From Acidobacteriota bacterium (lineage in GTDB: Bacteria; Actinomycetota; Actinomycetes; Actinomycetales; Microbacteriaceae): a DNA stretch of 43,108 nt. Below, piece by piece: positions 22,591-30,408 of this stretch (position 1 is its first letter; each line of letters begins with the position of its first letter). The DNA lies in NCBI GenBank assembly GCA_019352055.1, contig JABBOB010000024.1, forward strand, positions 1-43,108, in the 5' to 3' direction. The position numbers and the translations under genes are program-made. A model generated the notes under the pieces. It was not told where the DNA came from, did not search any database, and saw nothing but the letters and a program-made list of their open reading frames with translations.

Positions 22591-23046
22591 GTGTCGGTCT
22601 CGGCCCTGTCAGGAGCGAGCACGGACTCGCGGGACGTCCGCCTCGCCAACGAGTCGTGGGAGGCGCTGCTCTCCGCCCAGGTCTCGGTGATGCGCGGCTT
22701 CGCGGCCGAGCGGATGTGGGACGAGGTCTCGCTCAACGAGTACGACGTGCTCTACGCCTTGAGGAAGGCCGGCTGCGCGCTGCGGCAGAGCGAGCTGACG
22801 AAGCAGGTGCTGCTGAGCCAGCCCGCGCTCTCCCGCCTCCTCGAGCGGCTGGAGCAGCGCGGCCTCGTCGGCCGGGCGACCGACCCCGACGACCGGCGCG
22901 GTGTGCTCATCACGCTCACCGACGCGGGTGCGGAGGCGCAGCAGCGCACCGGCGCCCGGCACGCCCGCAGCGTGGAGGCGCGAATGCGGACCCTCACGCC
23001 CGAACAGCAGCGGCAGCTGCGCGACCTCTGCGCGCTGCTCGCCTGA
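22591..23046 (+). CDS. MarR family transcriptional regulator
   Basis: A 151-residue MarR protein. The winged helix spans about residues 45-115 (LNEYDVLYALRKAGCALRQSELTKQVLLSQPALSRLLERLEQRGLVGRATDPDDRRGVLITLTDAG). GTG at 22591 begins 2 bases after the LLM stop codon, so the genes are co-transcribed. One cysteine near residue 62 might sense oxidants, though this is speculative. It lies inside the operon whose promoter contains the TTGTATGC-N4-GCATACAA dyad, suggesting an autoregulated switch for the flavin pair. Confidence 0.92.
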   Translation: MSVSALSGASTDSRDVRLANESWEALLSAQVSVMRGFAAERMWDEVSLNEYDVLYALRKAGCALRQSELTKQVLLSQPALSRLLERLEQRGLVGRATDPDDRRGVLITLTDAGAEAQQRTGARHARSVEARMRTLTPEQQRQLRDLCALLA

Positions 23047-23058
23047 AGACAGACCCGC

Positions 23059-23101
23059 ACTCTCCGTTTTGTAGGACACCCCGTCCTACAAAACGAAGAG
23101 T
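23059..23101 (+). terminator. Intra-operon hairpin (class B)
   Basis: Arms 23059-23077 and 23083-23101 pair at 18 of 19 positions around loop ACCCC. The core GTTTTGTAGGAC pairs with GTCCTACAAAAC. It sits between MarR and the FMN reductase, whose ribosome site begins only a few bases later, so it may attenuate or process the message rather than end the operon. A related hairpin is at 38321-38357. Confidence 0.65.
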
Positions 23102-23120
23102 CGTGAAGGAAGAGACCACC

Positions 23121-23789
23121 ATGAAGCTCGTCGTCATCTCCGGCGGCACCAGCGACCCGTCTTCGACGCGGATGCTCGTCGACCGGATCACCGCGCGGGT
23201 GCTCGAGCGCGCCGCGGAGGCGCGGCTCGAGGTGAGCACCTCGATCATCGAGCTGCGCCCCCTCGCCGCGGAGCTCGCCTCCGCCCAGGTCACCGGCTTC
23301 GCACCCCCGGCCGTCGCGTCCGCGATCGCGACGCTCGCGGAGGCGGACGCGCTGATCGTCGCGACGCCCGTCTACAAGGCCGGGGTCAGCGGACTGTTCA
23401 AGTCGTTCTTCGACGTCGTCGACCAGGATCTGCTGATCGCGGTGCCGACCGTGCTCGCCGCGACCGCGGGCACCTCCCGGCACGCCCTCGTCGCCGACGA
23501 GCAGCTGCGCTCCCTGTTCGCCTACCTGCGCGCGCTGACGACGCCGACGAGCGTCTTCGCGGCGAGCGACGACTGGGGGACGAAGGCGCTCGGTGAGCGC
23601 ATCGACCGAGCGGCCCACGAGCTCGTGGTGCTCGCCGCGGCAGGTGTGAAGTCGGCCATGCGCGATGCCGGCACGCACTACAACCGGGTGTTCGGCGGGG
23701 CGTCGGAGGGGGCGGACGAGATCGAGTTCGACACCGACCTCATGCGCCTCGCGACCGGGGGCTCGCCCGGGTCGGTCCGCCCGGTCTGA
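23121..23789 (+). CDS. NADPH-dependent FMN reductase, CE1759 family
   Basis: A 222-residue flavodoxin-like reductase. It shows the opening strand KLVVISGGTSDPSSTRMLVDRI, then the FMN-binding IVATPVYKAGVSGLFKSFFDVVDQD loop typical of NAD(P)H:FMN reductases, and the C-terminal FDTDLMRLATGG. It is the partner of the CE1758-type monooxygenase at 21425 and should supply reduced FMN to it. ATG at 23121 has GAAGGA upstream. The hairpin at 23059-23101 between MarR and this gene may set the ratio of reductase to monooxygenase. Confidence 0.92.
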   Translation: MKLVVISGGTSDPSSTRMLVDRITARVLERAAEARLEVSTSIIELRPLAAELASAQVTGFAPPAVASAIATLAEADALIVATPVYKAGVSGLFKSFFDVVDQDLLIAVPTVLAATAGTSRHALVADEQLRSLFAYLRALTTPTSVFAASDDWGTKALGERIDRAAHELVVLAAAGVKSAMRDAGTHYNRVFGGASEGADEIEFDTDLMRLATGGSPGSVRPV

Positions 23790-23854
23790 CTCCTCATGAC
23801 AGATGTGGCGGTCTCTGACAGATGTGGCGGTCCCGGACCACCGCACGGAGTCGG

Positions 23855-25513
23855 TCAGGCGAAGCCGGGGGTGGCCCGCAGCTCTGGGGCGCCTTCCAGC
23901 AGGTCGGCCTCCACCGTCTTCTCGACCTCGGCCTGCGGCTGGGCCGTCCGGACCACGAGGTAGTACACGACGATCCCGAACGCGGCCACGATCAGCGCGT
24001 CCCAGTCGTTCGGGAGCACGTGCAGCTCGACGTCGGTCTTGCTCCCGTAGTTCCCGAGCAGCCCCAGCACGATCAGCCCGATCTGCCACGGCCAGATCCA
24101 CAGCGCGGACCGGAACCGCGCCTTGGCGTCGACGTTCTTCGCTCGTGCCGCGACGGCGATGAAGAAGATGATCTGACCGATCAGCAGGCCGATCGCGAGC
24201 TTCCAGGTCACCCCGAACCCGCCCCAGTAGATGATCAGGTTCGCGAACGCGAAGCCGACGGGCAGCAGGAACTTCGGCGCGGGCAACCGGTACGGATGCT
24301 CCCGGGTCGGATCCACCTTCATCAGCGCACCGAGCGAGATCGGCGCGAAGGCGTACATCACCGCGGTCGCTCCGGTGATCACCCCGACGAGCGTCTGCCA
24401 GCTCGGAGCGGGTGCGAGGAAGAACATCCCGAAGACCGTCGCGACGACGATCGACCACACGGGGACGCCGCGAGCGTTGACCCGGGTCAGCGCGTTCGGC
24501 AGTCCGAGCGCGTACGAGATCCGTGCCGTGGTGCCGACGTAGATCAGGCCGGTGCCTCCGGGGGATATGACGGCGTCGACGATCAGGATGATCGCCAGCC
24601 AGATGACGCCGCCGGAGATCGCGAGCGTGTAGTAGGGCCCGTAGTCGCCCGCGCCGATGGGCTTGGCCCAGCCGCCCGCCGCCAGCTTGGCGGGGTCGAG
24701 CGCGCCGACGAACGCGATCTCGAGGCCGATGTAGACGATCGTGCCGATCGCCATCGCCAGGATGATCGCCTTCGCGACGTGCTTCTGCGGGTTGACCGAC
24801 TCGCCCGCCATCTGGGTCGCCTGCTCGAACCCCTGCAGTGCGAACACCACGCCGGCCGGGAGCGCCGCGAAGATGCCGTGGAACCCGAAGGGCGCGAATC
24901 CGCCGTTCGCGGTGAAGTTGCCCGGGTGGAAGTTGATGATCAGCAGCGTCACGATCGTGAGCACCGGGACGAAGATCTTCCACAGGACGATCGCGGTGTT
25001 GCTGTCGGAGAGCCACCTCGCCCCGCCGAGGTTGATGAACGCGAAGAGCGCCATCGCGAGGACGCCGATCACGATGCCCTGCGGGGTGAGCGTGCCGTCG
25101 GTGTGCACGAGCGGGAAGCTCTTCGAGATCGAACCGACCGAGTTGACGTACGACAGCGACGCCTCGACCTCGAGCGGTGCGATCGCGACCGCCTGGAGGT
25201 AGGTCGTCCAGCCGGCGTTGAAGCCCGCGAACCCGCCGAAGGCGTAGTGCGGGTACCGGGATGTGCCGCCGGCGACCGGGTACGCCGCACCGAGGTCGGC
25301 GTGGATCAGCGCGAGCACGATGAGCATCACCGCGGCGAGGACCCACGACACGAGCGAGCCGCCGCCCCCGGCGATCCCGGCGGCGGTGAGCGCGCCGAGC
25401 AGCCATCCCGATCCGATGATCGAGCCGAGGGAGACGAACGTCAGGCCCCAGAAGCCGACGGTCCTCTTCAGGTGGTGGCCTGTGGCGGCACCCGGTTCAG
25501 CGACTGCGGTCAT
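23855..25513 (-). CDS. APC family amino acid permease (YveA-like)
   Basis: A 552-residue amino acid-polyamine-organocation permease with about 12 membrane helices. The first helix motif GSIIGSGWLLGAL and the following SWVLAAVMLIVLALIHADLGAAYPVAGGTSRYPHYAFGG resemble the aspartate-proton symporter YveA group. Helix 6 holds the ALQGFEQATQMAGESVNPQKHV segment. ATG at 25513 has GGAGGAG 4 bases upstream. It is transcribed divergently from the UbiB-like kinase; TACGGT (25541-25546, minus) is a possible -10. The substrate, probably an amino acid or dicarboxylic amino acid, is inferred from family. Confidence 0.9.
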   Translation of the reverse strand: MTAVAEPGAATGHHLKRTVGFWGLTFVSLGSIIGSGWLLGALTAAGIAGGGGSLVSWVLAAVMLIVLALIHADLGAAYPVAGGTSRYPHYAFGGFAGFNAGWTTYLQAVAIAPLEVEASLSYVNSVGSISKSFPLVHTDGTLTPQGIVIGVLAMALFAFINLGGARWLSDSNTAIVLWKIFVPVLTIVTLLIINFHPGNFTANGGFAPFGFHGIFAALPAGVVFALQGFEQATQMAGESVNPQKHVAKAIILAMAIGTIVYIGLEIAFVGALDPAKLAAGGWAKPIGAGDYGPYYTLAISGGVIWLAIILIVDAVISPGGTGLIYVGTTARISYALGLPNALTRVNARGVPVWSIVVATVFGMFFLAPAPSWQTLVGVITGATAVMYAFAPISLGALMKVDPTREHPYRLPAPKFLLPVGFAFANLIIYWGGFGVTWKLAIGLLIGQIIFFIAVAARAKNVDAKARFRSALWIWPWQIGLIVLGLLGNYGSKTDVELHVLPNDWDALIVAAFGIVVYYLVVRTAQPQAEVEKTVEADLLEGAPELRATPGFA

Positions 25514-25627
25514 GACTCCTCCGCTCCGTTCGGATGCAGAACCGTATGAAGCGATGGGGCGGTGGAATCTGCATCGAACCTGAGCGCACTCGCGAACCGG
25601 CTCCGCGGGCGCGCTGGGCCCGGCGAC

Positions 25628-25668
25628 ACGCGGGGAGGGCGCCCCCCGGTACGCTGCCCTCCCCGCGT
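25628..25668. promoter_or_regulatory. 13-pair dyad with a -10 element in its loop, upstream of the UbiB-like gene
   Basis: ACGCGGGGAGGGC (25628-25640) and GCCCTCCCCGCGT (25656-25668) are perfect complements with a 15-base spacer that contains TACGCT (25650-25655). If TACGCT is the -10, transcription would start near 25662 inside the right arm and the leader would reach the GTG at 25694. The dyad may be an operator or may affect promoter melting. Confidence 0.5.
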
Positions 25669-25693
25669 CGGCGGGTGGAACGGGAGCGGCGCG

Positions 25694-27385
25694 GTGGCGG
25701 AAGGGCGTGGATTCGGGGCACCGCCGCCGATGTCGCTCGCCTCGCGGGAGGCGCCGAAGGGGCTGCCGCGCCGTCCGCGCTTCACCCAGCTGATCCGGAT
25801 CGCTCGGCGGAACGGGCTGCTGCCGTGGCGCCGCCTCGACTTCGGCACGGACCCCGCCGGATCCGACCTGCGTGCGGAGCAGGCGGAGGGGCTGCGCCGT
25901 GCCCTCGAGGAGGCCGGCGGCGCCTGGGTCAAGTTCGGCCAGGTGCTCTCCACCAGGGACGACGTGCTGCCGCCCGAGTGGGGCGCCGCCCTCGCGCAGT
26001 TGCAGCGGCAGGTCGCGCCCGCGCCGTGGCCCGAGGTGCGTGCCCTGCTGCAGCGCGAGCTCGGCGCCCCGGTCGGGGACGTGTTCCTGGAGTTCGACGA
26101 GGAGCCGGTGGCCGCCGCGTCGATCGCGCAGGTCCACCGCGCCGTGCTGGTGTCGGGCGCCGAGGTCGCGGTGAAGGTGCAGCGTCCCGGCGTCGACGCC
26201 GAGGTGCGCCGCGACGTCGACATCGCCCTGCGGACGATCCGGCGCCTGGCGGCGGTGTACCCGGAGCTCCGCCGGCTCCGCGCGACGGAGATCGCGCAGC
26301 AGTACGGCGACGACCTGCTGCGGCAGATCGACTTCCGCCGGGAGGCGCTGAACCTCGCCGCGCTCGGCGCTCAGGGCGCCGGCACGCACCTGCGGGTGCC
26401 CGCCGCGTTCCCCGAGCTCTCGACGCAGCGCGTCCTGGTCATGGAGTTCCTGCCCGGGCGGACCCTCTCCGAGCTGATCGCGGATCCCGCTGCAGATCGG
26501 AGCGGCCTGGAGGACGCGGCGCGCACGGTCGTCAGCGCCTTCGTCCGGCAGGTGGCGATCGACGGGGTGTACCACGCGGACCTGCACCCCGGCAACATCA
26601 TGATCCTGCCGTCGGGCGAGCCCGCGCTGATCGACTTCGGGTCCGTCGGGCGCCTCGACCGGCAGACCCGCGAAGCGGTGCAGGACATGGTCATCGCGTA
26701 CCTGCAGGAGGACACGCAGACCATTTCCGACGGCATCCTCGCCCTGGCCCCGATCCGGCCCGGCGCGGACGAGGCGGCGTTCCGGAGGGAGTTCGGGCAG
26801 TTCCTCGTGGAGGAGCTCGGCCCGGGGGCGCGGGTCGACGTCGCGACCGCGGACGCGATGGCCGTCCTCGTGCGCCGCTACGGGATCGCGCCGCCCGCGG
26901 AGTTCGTCGCGGCGGCCCGGGGCTTCGCGATCCTCGAGGGCACGCTCCGCGCGACCCTCCCGTCGTTCGACCTGCTGGAGACCGCCCGGGACATCGCGAG
27001 CGAGCAGCTGCAGGAGCAGCTCGCACCCGCGAACATGGGGAGGCTCGCCGCCGATCAGGTGATGGGCGCGCTTCCCGTGCTCCGGCGGCTGCCTCGCCGG
27101 CTCGAACGGATCAGCGGCGCGGTCGAACGCGGCGACCTGAGCGTCAACATCCGGGTGCTCGCGGACCGGCGTGACCGGGTGCTGCTCGCCGCCGTCGTCC
27201 GGCAGGTGCTCGGCTCCGGCGTGGCCGTCGTGGCGGGCGTGCTCGGCCTGCTGCTGCTCGTCCTGCCGCTCGGGAGCGGCGCCGCGCTGGACCCGCACGT
27301 CACCGGATCCGTCCTCGGCGGGGCTGCGCTGGTGCTGCTGGCAGCGGTCGGCGTCGACGTCGTGCGCACCCGGCGAGGACGCTGA
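25694..27385 (+). CDS. AarF/UbiB (ADCK)-family atypical protein kinase, membrane-anchored
   Basis: A 563-residue atypical kinase of the UbiB/ABC1/ADCK family. It has the signature KxGQ motif (K80-F-G-Q83 in WVKFGQVLSTRDDVLP), the Ala-rich loop AAASIAQVHRA (about 140-150), the lysine of AVKVQRPG (Lys161), the HADLHPGN catalytic loop, the DFGSVG metal-binding segment, and two C-terminal hydrophobic helices (about 505-555). GTG at 25694 is chosen because GGGAG lies 7 bases upstream and because it follows the likely promoter; GTG at 25562 and ATG at 25730 are alternatives. The family acts in lipid, quinone or isoprenoid metabolism. A kinase-GAF gene follows after 154 bases. Confidence 0.9.
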   Translation: MAEGRGFGAPPPMSLASREAPKGLPRRPRFTQLIRIARRNGLLPWRRLDFGTDPAGSDLRAEQAEGLRRALEEAGGAWVKFGQVLSTRDDVLPPEWGAALAQLQRQVAPAPWPEVRALLQRELGAPVGDVFLEFDEEPVAAASIAQVHRAVLVSGAEVAVKVQRPGVDAEVRRDVDIALRTIRRLAAVYPELRRLRATEIAQQYGDDLLRQIDFRREALNLAALGAQGAGTHLRVPAAFPELSTQRVLVMEFLPGRTLSELIADPAADRSGLEDAARTVVSAFVRQVAIDGVYHADLHPGNIMILPSGEPALIDFGSVGRLDRQTREAVQDMVIAYLQEDTQTISDGILALAPIRPGADEAAFRREFGQFLVEELGPGARVDVATADAMAVLVRRYGIAPPAEFVAAARGFAILEGTLRATLPSFDLLETARDIASEQLQEQLAPANMGRLAADQVMGALPVLRRLPRRLERISGAVERGDLSVNIRVLADRRDRVLLAAVVRQVLGSGVAVVAGVLGLLLLVLPLGSGAALDPHVTGSVLGGAALVLLAAVGVDVVRTRRGR

Positions 27386-27424
27386 CCCGCTTCCTGTCGA
27401 GAACCCCTCGATTCCCTGGGCATT

Positions 27425-27470
27425 GGTCGAAACAAACCTTTTCCAGTCCGCGACGCGGGGAGGATACTGT
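27425..27470 (+). promoter_or_regulatory. AT-richer promoter region of the kinase-GAF gene
   Basis: In this GC-rich window, 27421-27445 is notably AT-rich and includes GAAAC-N5-TTTTC spacing. TACTGT (27465-27470) is a plausible -10. The element may be an activator or repressor site, but no matching regulator is adjacent. Confidence 0.35.
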
Positions 27471-27539
27471 CGCCATCCTGATCGGTCCGCGACCGGTCGG
27501 GCACGCCCTGCGGGGCACCACGGGAAGAGGGCGGCGAGC

Positions 27540-28916
27540 ATGGCCATCGGGGCGCCGGAGCGTCGGGTCGCCGGGCCCGCCGACGTCGCCTCCGGCCGCT
27601 ACCAGCTGGGTCGCGAGGTCGGTCGCGGCGGCAAGGCGAGGGTGTTCGTCGCGCGTGACCTCCTCCTCCGCCGGGAGGTCGCCGTCAAGGTCTTCCGGGC
27701 GCGGGCCGGCAACCCCGAGGAGCTCCGCACCCAGGACGCCGAAGCGAAGCTGATCGCTTCGCTGAACCATTCCTCGCTGACGACGCTGTACGACGCGGGC
27801 ATCGAGCTCAGCGATCCCGACAACCCCCAGATCTACCTCGTCATGGAGTATCTGCGCGGCGGGGATCTCCGGGAGCGGCTGCAGCACGGGGCGCTCTCGT
27901 CGCTGCAGGTCGTCCACCTCGGCCTGGACGTCGGGAGCGGGCTGCAGTACCTGCACGAGTCCGGGTTCGTGCATCGCGACATCAAGCCGGCGAACGTGCT
28001 GCTCGACGCGCGGGAGGAGGGCGGCCGCATCCGCGGCAAGCTCGCGGACTTCGGGATCTCGACCCTCATCGGCGAGGGGGAGTCGGGCCCGTCCATCACC
28101 GGGACCGCGGCCTACCTCAGTCCCGAGCAGGCCGCGGGGGACGATGCGGGGCCGGATTCGGACGTGTACTCGTTCGGGCTCGTGCTGCTGGAGGCGCTCA
28201 CGGGCCGTGTCGCGTTCCCGGGCGACGTGGCGACGTCCGCGTTCGCCCGCCTCGAGCGCGACCCGGTGATCCCTGGATCCGTGCCGCCCGAGCTGACGAG
28301 GATCATCCGAGGGATGACCCGTCGGGACCGGGACGTGCGACTGCGACTGCCCGAGGCGATCTCGGCGTTCCAGGACTCCGTCGTCGACGACCTCCTGCGC
28401 CGGCGGGAGCCGTCGGTGCCCGACCCCGAGTCGGTCCGCATCGAGGCGGTGCGGCGGTACGACGTGCTCGACAGCCCGCCCGAGGAGGCGTTCGACGAGG
28501 TGACGGACCTCGTCCGCCGCACGCTCCACCTCCCGGTGGCGATCGTCGCGATCGTCGACGAGGACCGTGCCTGGTTCAAGTCCCGCCGCGGGGTCGAGCT
28601 GCCCGAGCTGCCCAGGTCGCTGACCAGCGAGGTCGCGGCGAACGGAGGCGAGGGCACCTGGAACCTGCCGGACGTGCTCGCCGAGCCGAGCCTGCGCGAG
28701 CACCCCTTCGTGCGGGGCGAGCCGCACGTCCGATCGGCGCTCGCCGCACCCCTGCTGACCCACGACGGGCAGGCGATCGGGCGCCTGCTCGCGTGCGACG
28801 TCGTCCCGCGCGAGTTCACCGCCGACGAGGTCGCGTCCGTCGAGGGTTTCGCGCGGATCGTGATGCGCGAGCTGGAGCTGCGCCTGGCCAGCAGACGGGC
28901 GCTGTTCGACCGCTGA
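27540..28916 (+). CDS. Serine/threonine protein kinase with C-terminal GAF domain
   Basis: A 458-residue soluble Hanks-type kinase. The Gly loop is GRGGKARVFVARD (about 28-40), the ATP-binding lysine is Lys50 (AVKVF), the catalytic loop HRDIKPANVLL has Asp147, and DFG is at 170-172. The kinase domain ends near residue 285. From about residue 300 a GAF domain follows (YDVLDSPPEEAFDEVTDLVRRTLHLPVAIVAIVDEDRAWFKSRRG), of the type with the DEDRxWFKS motif found in sensory proteins. There is no membrane helix or PASTA domain. ATG at 27540 has GAAGAGG upstream. The GAF domain probably senses a small cytoplasmic ligand and controls phosphorylation; the targets are unknown. Confidence 0.92.
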   Translation: MAIGAPERRVAGPADVASGRYQLGREVGRGGKARVFVARDLLLRREVAVKVFRARAGNPEELRTQDAEAKLIASLNHSSLTTLYDAGIELSDPDNPQIYLVMEYLRGGDLRERLQHGALSSLQVVHLGLDVGSGLQYLHESGFVHRDIKPANVLLDAREEGGRIRGKLADFGISTLIGEGESGPSITGTAAYLSPEQAAGDDAGPDSDVYSFGLVLLEALTGRVAFPGDVATSAFARLERDPVIPGSVPPELTRIIRGMTRRDRDVRLRLPEAISAFQDSVVDDLLRRREPSVPDPESVRIEAVRRYDVLDSPPEEAFDEVTDLVRRTLHLPVAIVAIVDEDRAWFKSRRGVELPELPRSLTSEVAANGGEGTWNLPDVLAEPSLREHPFVRGEPHVRSALAAPLLTHDGQAIGRLLACDVVPREFTADEVASVEGFARIVMRELELRLASRRALFDR

Positions 28917-28946
28917 CCGGATGCCAGACTTGCGTCCGGAGGCGCG

Positions 28947-29606
28947 ATGCAGGCGAGCAGGGCGATCCCGGGCAACCCCTGGCCGCACGACATGGTGGTC
29001 GAGGTCGAGGACTCCCCGCACGCGATCCTCGATCTCCTCTGGCTGCGTGAGGCGTGCGGGTTGCATCCCACCGGAGCGGACCTGCCGCCGCTGCTGACCG
29101 TGCCGCCCGCCGGCCCTCCTGCGGCGGCCCCTGATCGCGACGTGCTGCGGACGTGGCAGGCCGCGTGGCCGTTCGTGTGGGACGAGGTGCTGGAGCACGC
29201 GGGTCGCCTGCGGCAGGGCGACGTGCTGCACGGGATCGCCGAGCTGCCTCCCGGGTCCGGCGAGCGGGCCGAACGCATCCGGGCGTTCATCGGCCCGACC
29301 TGGCGGGATCGGTTCGGCGACGAGGTGTTCGACGACGGCGGCTACCGCGACTGGGTGGCCGCCGATGCGGACCGCGAGGTCGCGCACCACCTCCAGTACG
29401 AGCGGTCGCCCGAGTACGTGGCGCTCGCCGCCCTGATCCCTGCATGGGAGGCGGGGCTCGCGAAGGTGATCACGATCCCGTGTCGCGGGCCCTTCACCCG
29501 CGTGGTGGGGTCCGCCGCGCTGCTGGTCACGGCGGACACCCGGGACGACCCGGACGCCTACCGTGCCGCTCTGGAGCGGTTCGTCGAGGACGTCCCCCGC
29601 AGCTAG
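28947..29606 (+). CDS. Uncharacterised soluble protein
   Basis: A 219-residue protein I do not recognise. ATG at 28947 is preceded by GGAGG 4 bases upstream, 30 bases after the kinase-GAF stop codon, so the two are probably co-transcribed. There are no membrane segments or signal peptide. It is rich in Trp and Asp/Glu: DMVVEVEDSPHAILDLLWLREACGL near the N-terminus, a central TWQAAWPFVWDEVLEHAGRL block, GPTWRDRFGDEVFDDGGYRDWVAADADREV, and a C-terminal LAKVITIPCRGPFTRVVGSAALLVTADTRDDP strand-rich part. A role as substrate or partner of the upstream kinase is possible but unproved. Confidence 0.8.
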   Translation: MQASRAIPGNPWPHDMVVEVEDSPHAILDLLWLREACGLHPTGADLPPLLTVPPAGPPAAAPDRDVLRTWQAAWPFVWDEVLEHAGRLRQGDVLHGIAELPPGSGERAERIRAFIGPTWRDRFGDEVFDDGGYRDWVAADADREVAHHLQYERSPEYVALAALIPAWEAGLAKVITIPCRGPFTRVVGSAALLVTADTRDDPDAYRAALERFVEDVPRS

Positions 29607-29651
29607 CCCCTCCCGTGCCGCGCGTTCACCTCGATCTGGTTGGCTCGGTGC

Positions 29652-30296
29652 ATGACACGCATCGCGGTTCTGGGCGGCACGGGGTACACCGGAGGCAACA
29701 TCGTCCGAGAGGCGGCCGCTCGCGGCCACCACGTCACGGCGTACAGCCGGACCGCGCCCGCGCAACCGGTCGAGGGCGTCCACTCCATACAGGCCTCCTT
29801 CCTGGAGGAGGGCGCGGTCGCTGCCGCGGTCGCCGGCCAGGACGTCGTCGTCGAGGCGCTCGCTCCCCGCGGCGAGCTGGCCGGGCAGCTCGAGGGCATC
29901 GTCGGGGATCTCGCGAGGCTCGCGGCCGAGCAGGGCGCGCGGCTCGTCGTCGTCGGCGGTTGGAGCGGGCTCCGGCCGGCGGAGGGGGCGCCCCGGTTCG
30001 TCGAAGCCGGCGACACGCCTCCGCAGTTCAAGGCGGAGGCGGAGGAGATGGTGCGGGCGCTGGAGTGGCTCGAGAGGTCGGCGCCCGAGGAGCTCGACTG
30101 GCTGTTCGTCAGCCCCGCGCAGGCCTACGGCTCCCACAACCCCGGCGAGGCGCTCGGCCGCTACCGGATCGGCGGCTCGGTGGCGCTCGTCGACGAGGCG
30201 GGGCGCTCGGCCGTCTCCGGCGCCGACTTCGCGCTCGCGGTCGTCGACGAGATCGACCGGCACGAGCATCGCGGGCACATCAACGTCGCCTCCTGA
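29652..30296 (+). CDS. NAD(P)H-binding Rossmann protein (atypical SDR, NmrA-like)
   Basis: A 214-residue atypical SDR. The N-terminal nucleotide motif is IAVLGGTGYTGGNIVREAAARGHHVTAYSR, and later segments are LVVVGGWSGLRPAEG and LDWLFVSPAQAYG. The compact size and the GxxGxxG spacing match the NAD(P)-binding_10/YwnB-type proteins. The canonical YxxxK is absent, as usual for this group. ATG at 29652 is the first residue matching the family; a GTG at 29640 is less likely. It is a single gene with no obvious ribosome site. The substrate is unknown. Confidence 0.87.
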   Translation: MTRIAVLGGTGYTGGNIVREAAARGHHVTAYSRTAPAQPVEGVHSIQASFLEEGAVAAAVAGQDVVVEALAPRGELAGQLEGIVGDLARLAAEQGARLVVVGGWSGLRPAEGAPRFVEAGDTPPQFKAEAEEMVRALEWLERSAPEELDWLFVSPAQAYGSHNPGEALGRYRIGGSVALVDEAGRSAVSGADFALAVVDEIDRHEHRGHINVAS

Positions 30297-30299
30297 CGG

Positions 30300-30404
30300 C
30301 TTCGCGGATCCGGATCCTCTTCGCGTATCCGGAGGACTTCCACTACACGCCGGTACAGGGACCGGTGCTCCGGGGTGTCGCGCCAGATCTCCCGATCCGC
30401 GAAG
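30300..30404. terminator. Large compound palindrome between convergent genes (class C-like)
   Basis: Outer arms CTTCGCGGATC (30300-30310) and GATCCGCGAAG (30394-30404) are perfect 11-base complements. Inside are GGATCCGGATCC (30306-30317, itself palindromic), and CCGGT/ACCGG with flanking ACAC/GTGT near the centre. It probably terminates both the Rossmann gene and the convergent CoA-binding gene. The layout of ends and ACACGCCG core resembles the 9831-9916 element. Confidence 0.55.
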
Positions 30405-30408
30405 GTCC

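Noticed and set aside
21425-23789. Luciferase-type light-emission operon
   Set aside because: The LLM/FMN reductase pair matches the CE1758/CE1759 monooxygenase type; no fatty-aldehyde reductase genes or LuxA/LuxB heterodimer are present.
27300-30278. A 992-codon open frame on the minus strand, and similar giant antisense frames at 1495-4197, 38248-41562 and 936-1919
   Set aside because: They lie opposite well-recognised genes, have Arg/Pro/Ala-rich composition without family motifs, and are the expected by-product of strong third-position G/C bias.
30297-30408. A plausible-looking minus-strand peptide frame (FADREIWRDTPEHRSLYRRVVEV)
   Set aside because: It has no start codon or ribosome site of its own, runs into another frame of the CoA-binding gene, and coincides with a large palindrome. 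Treated as a hairpin/repeat.
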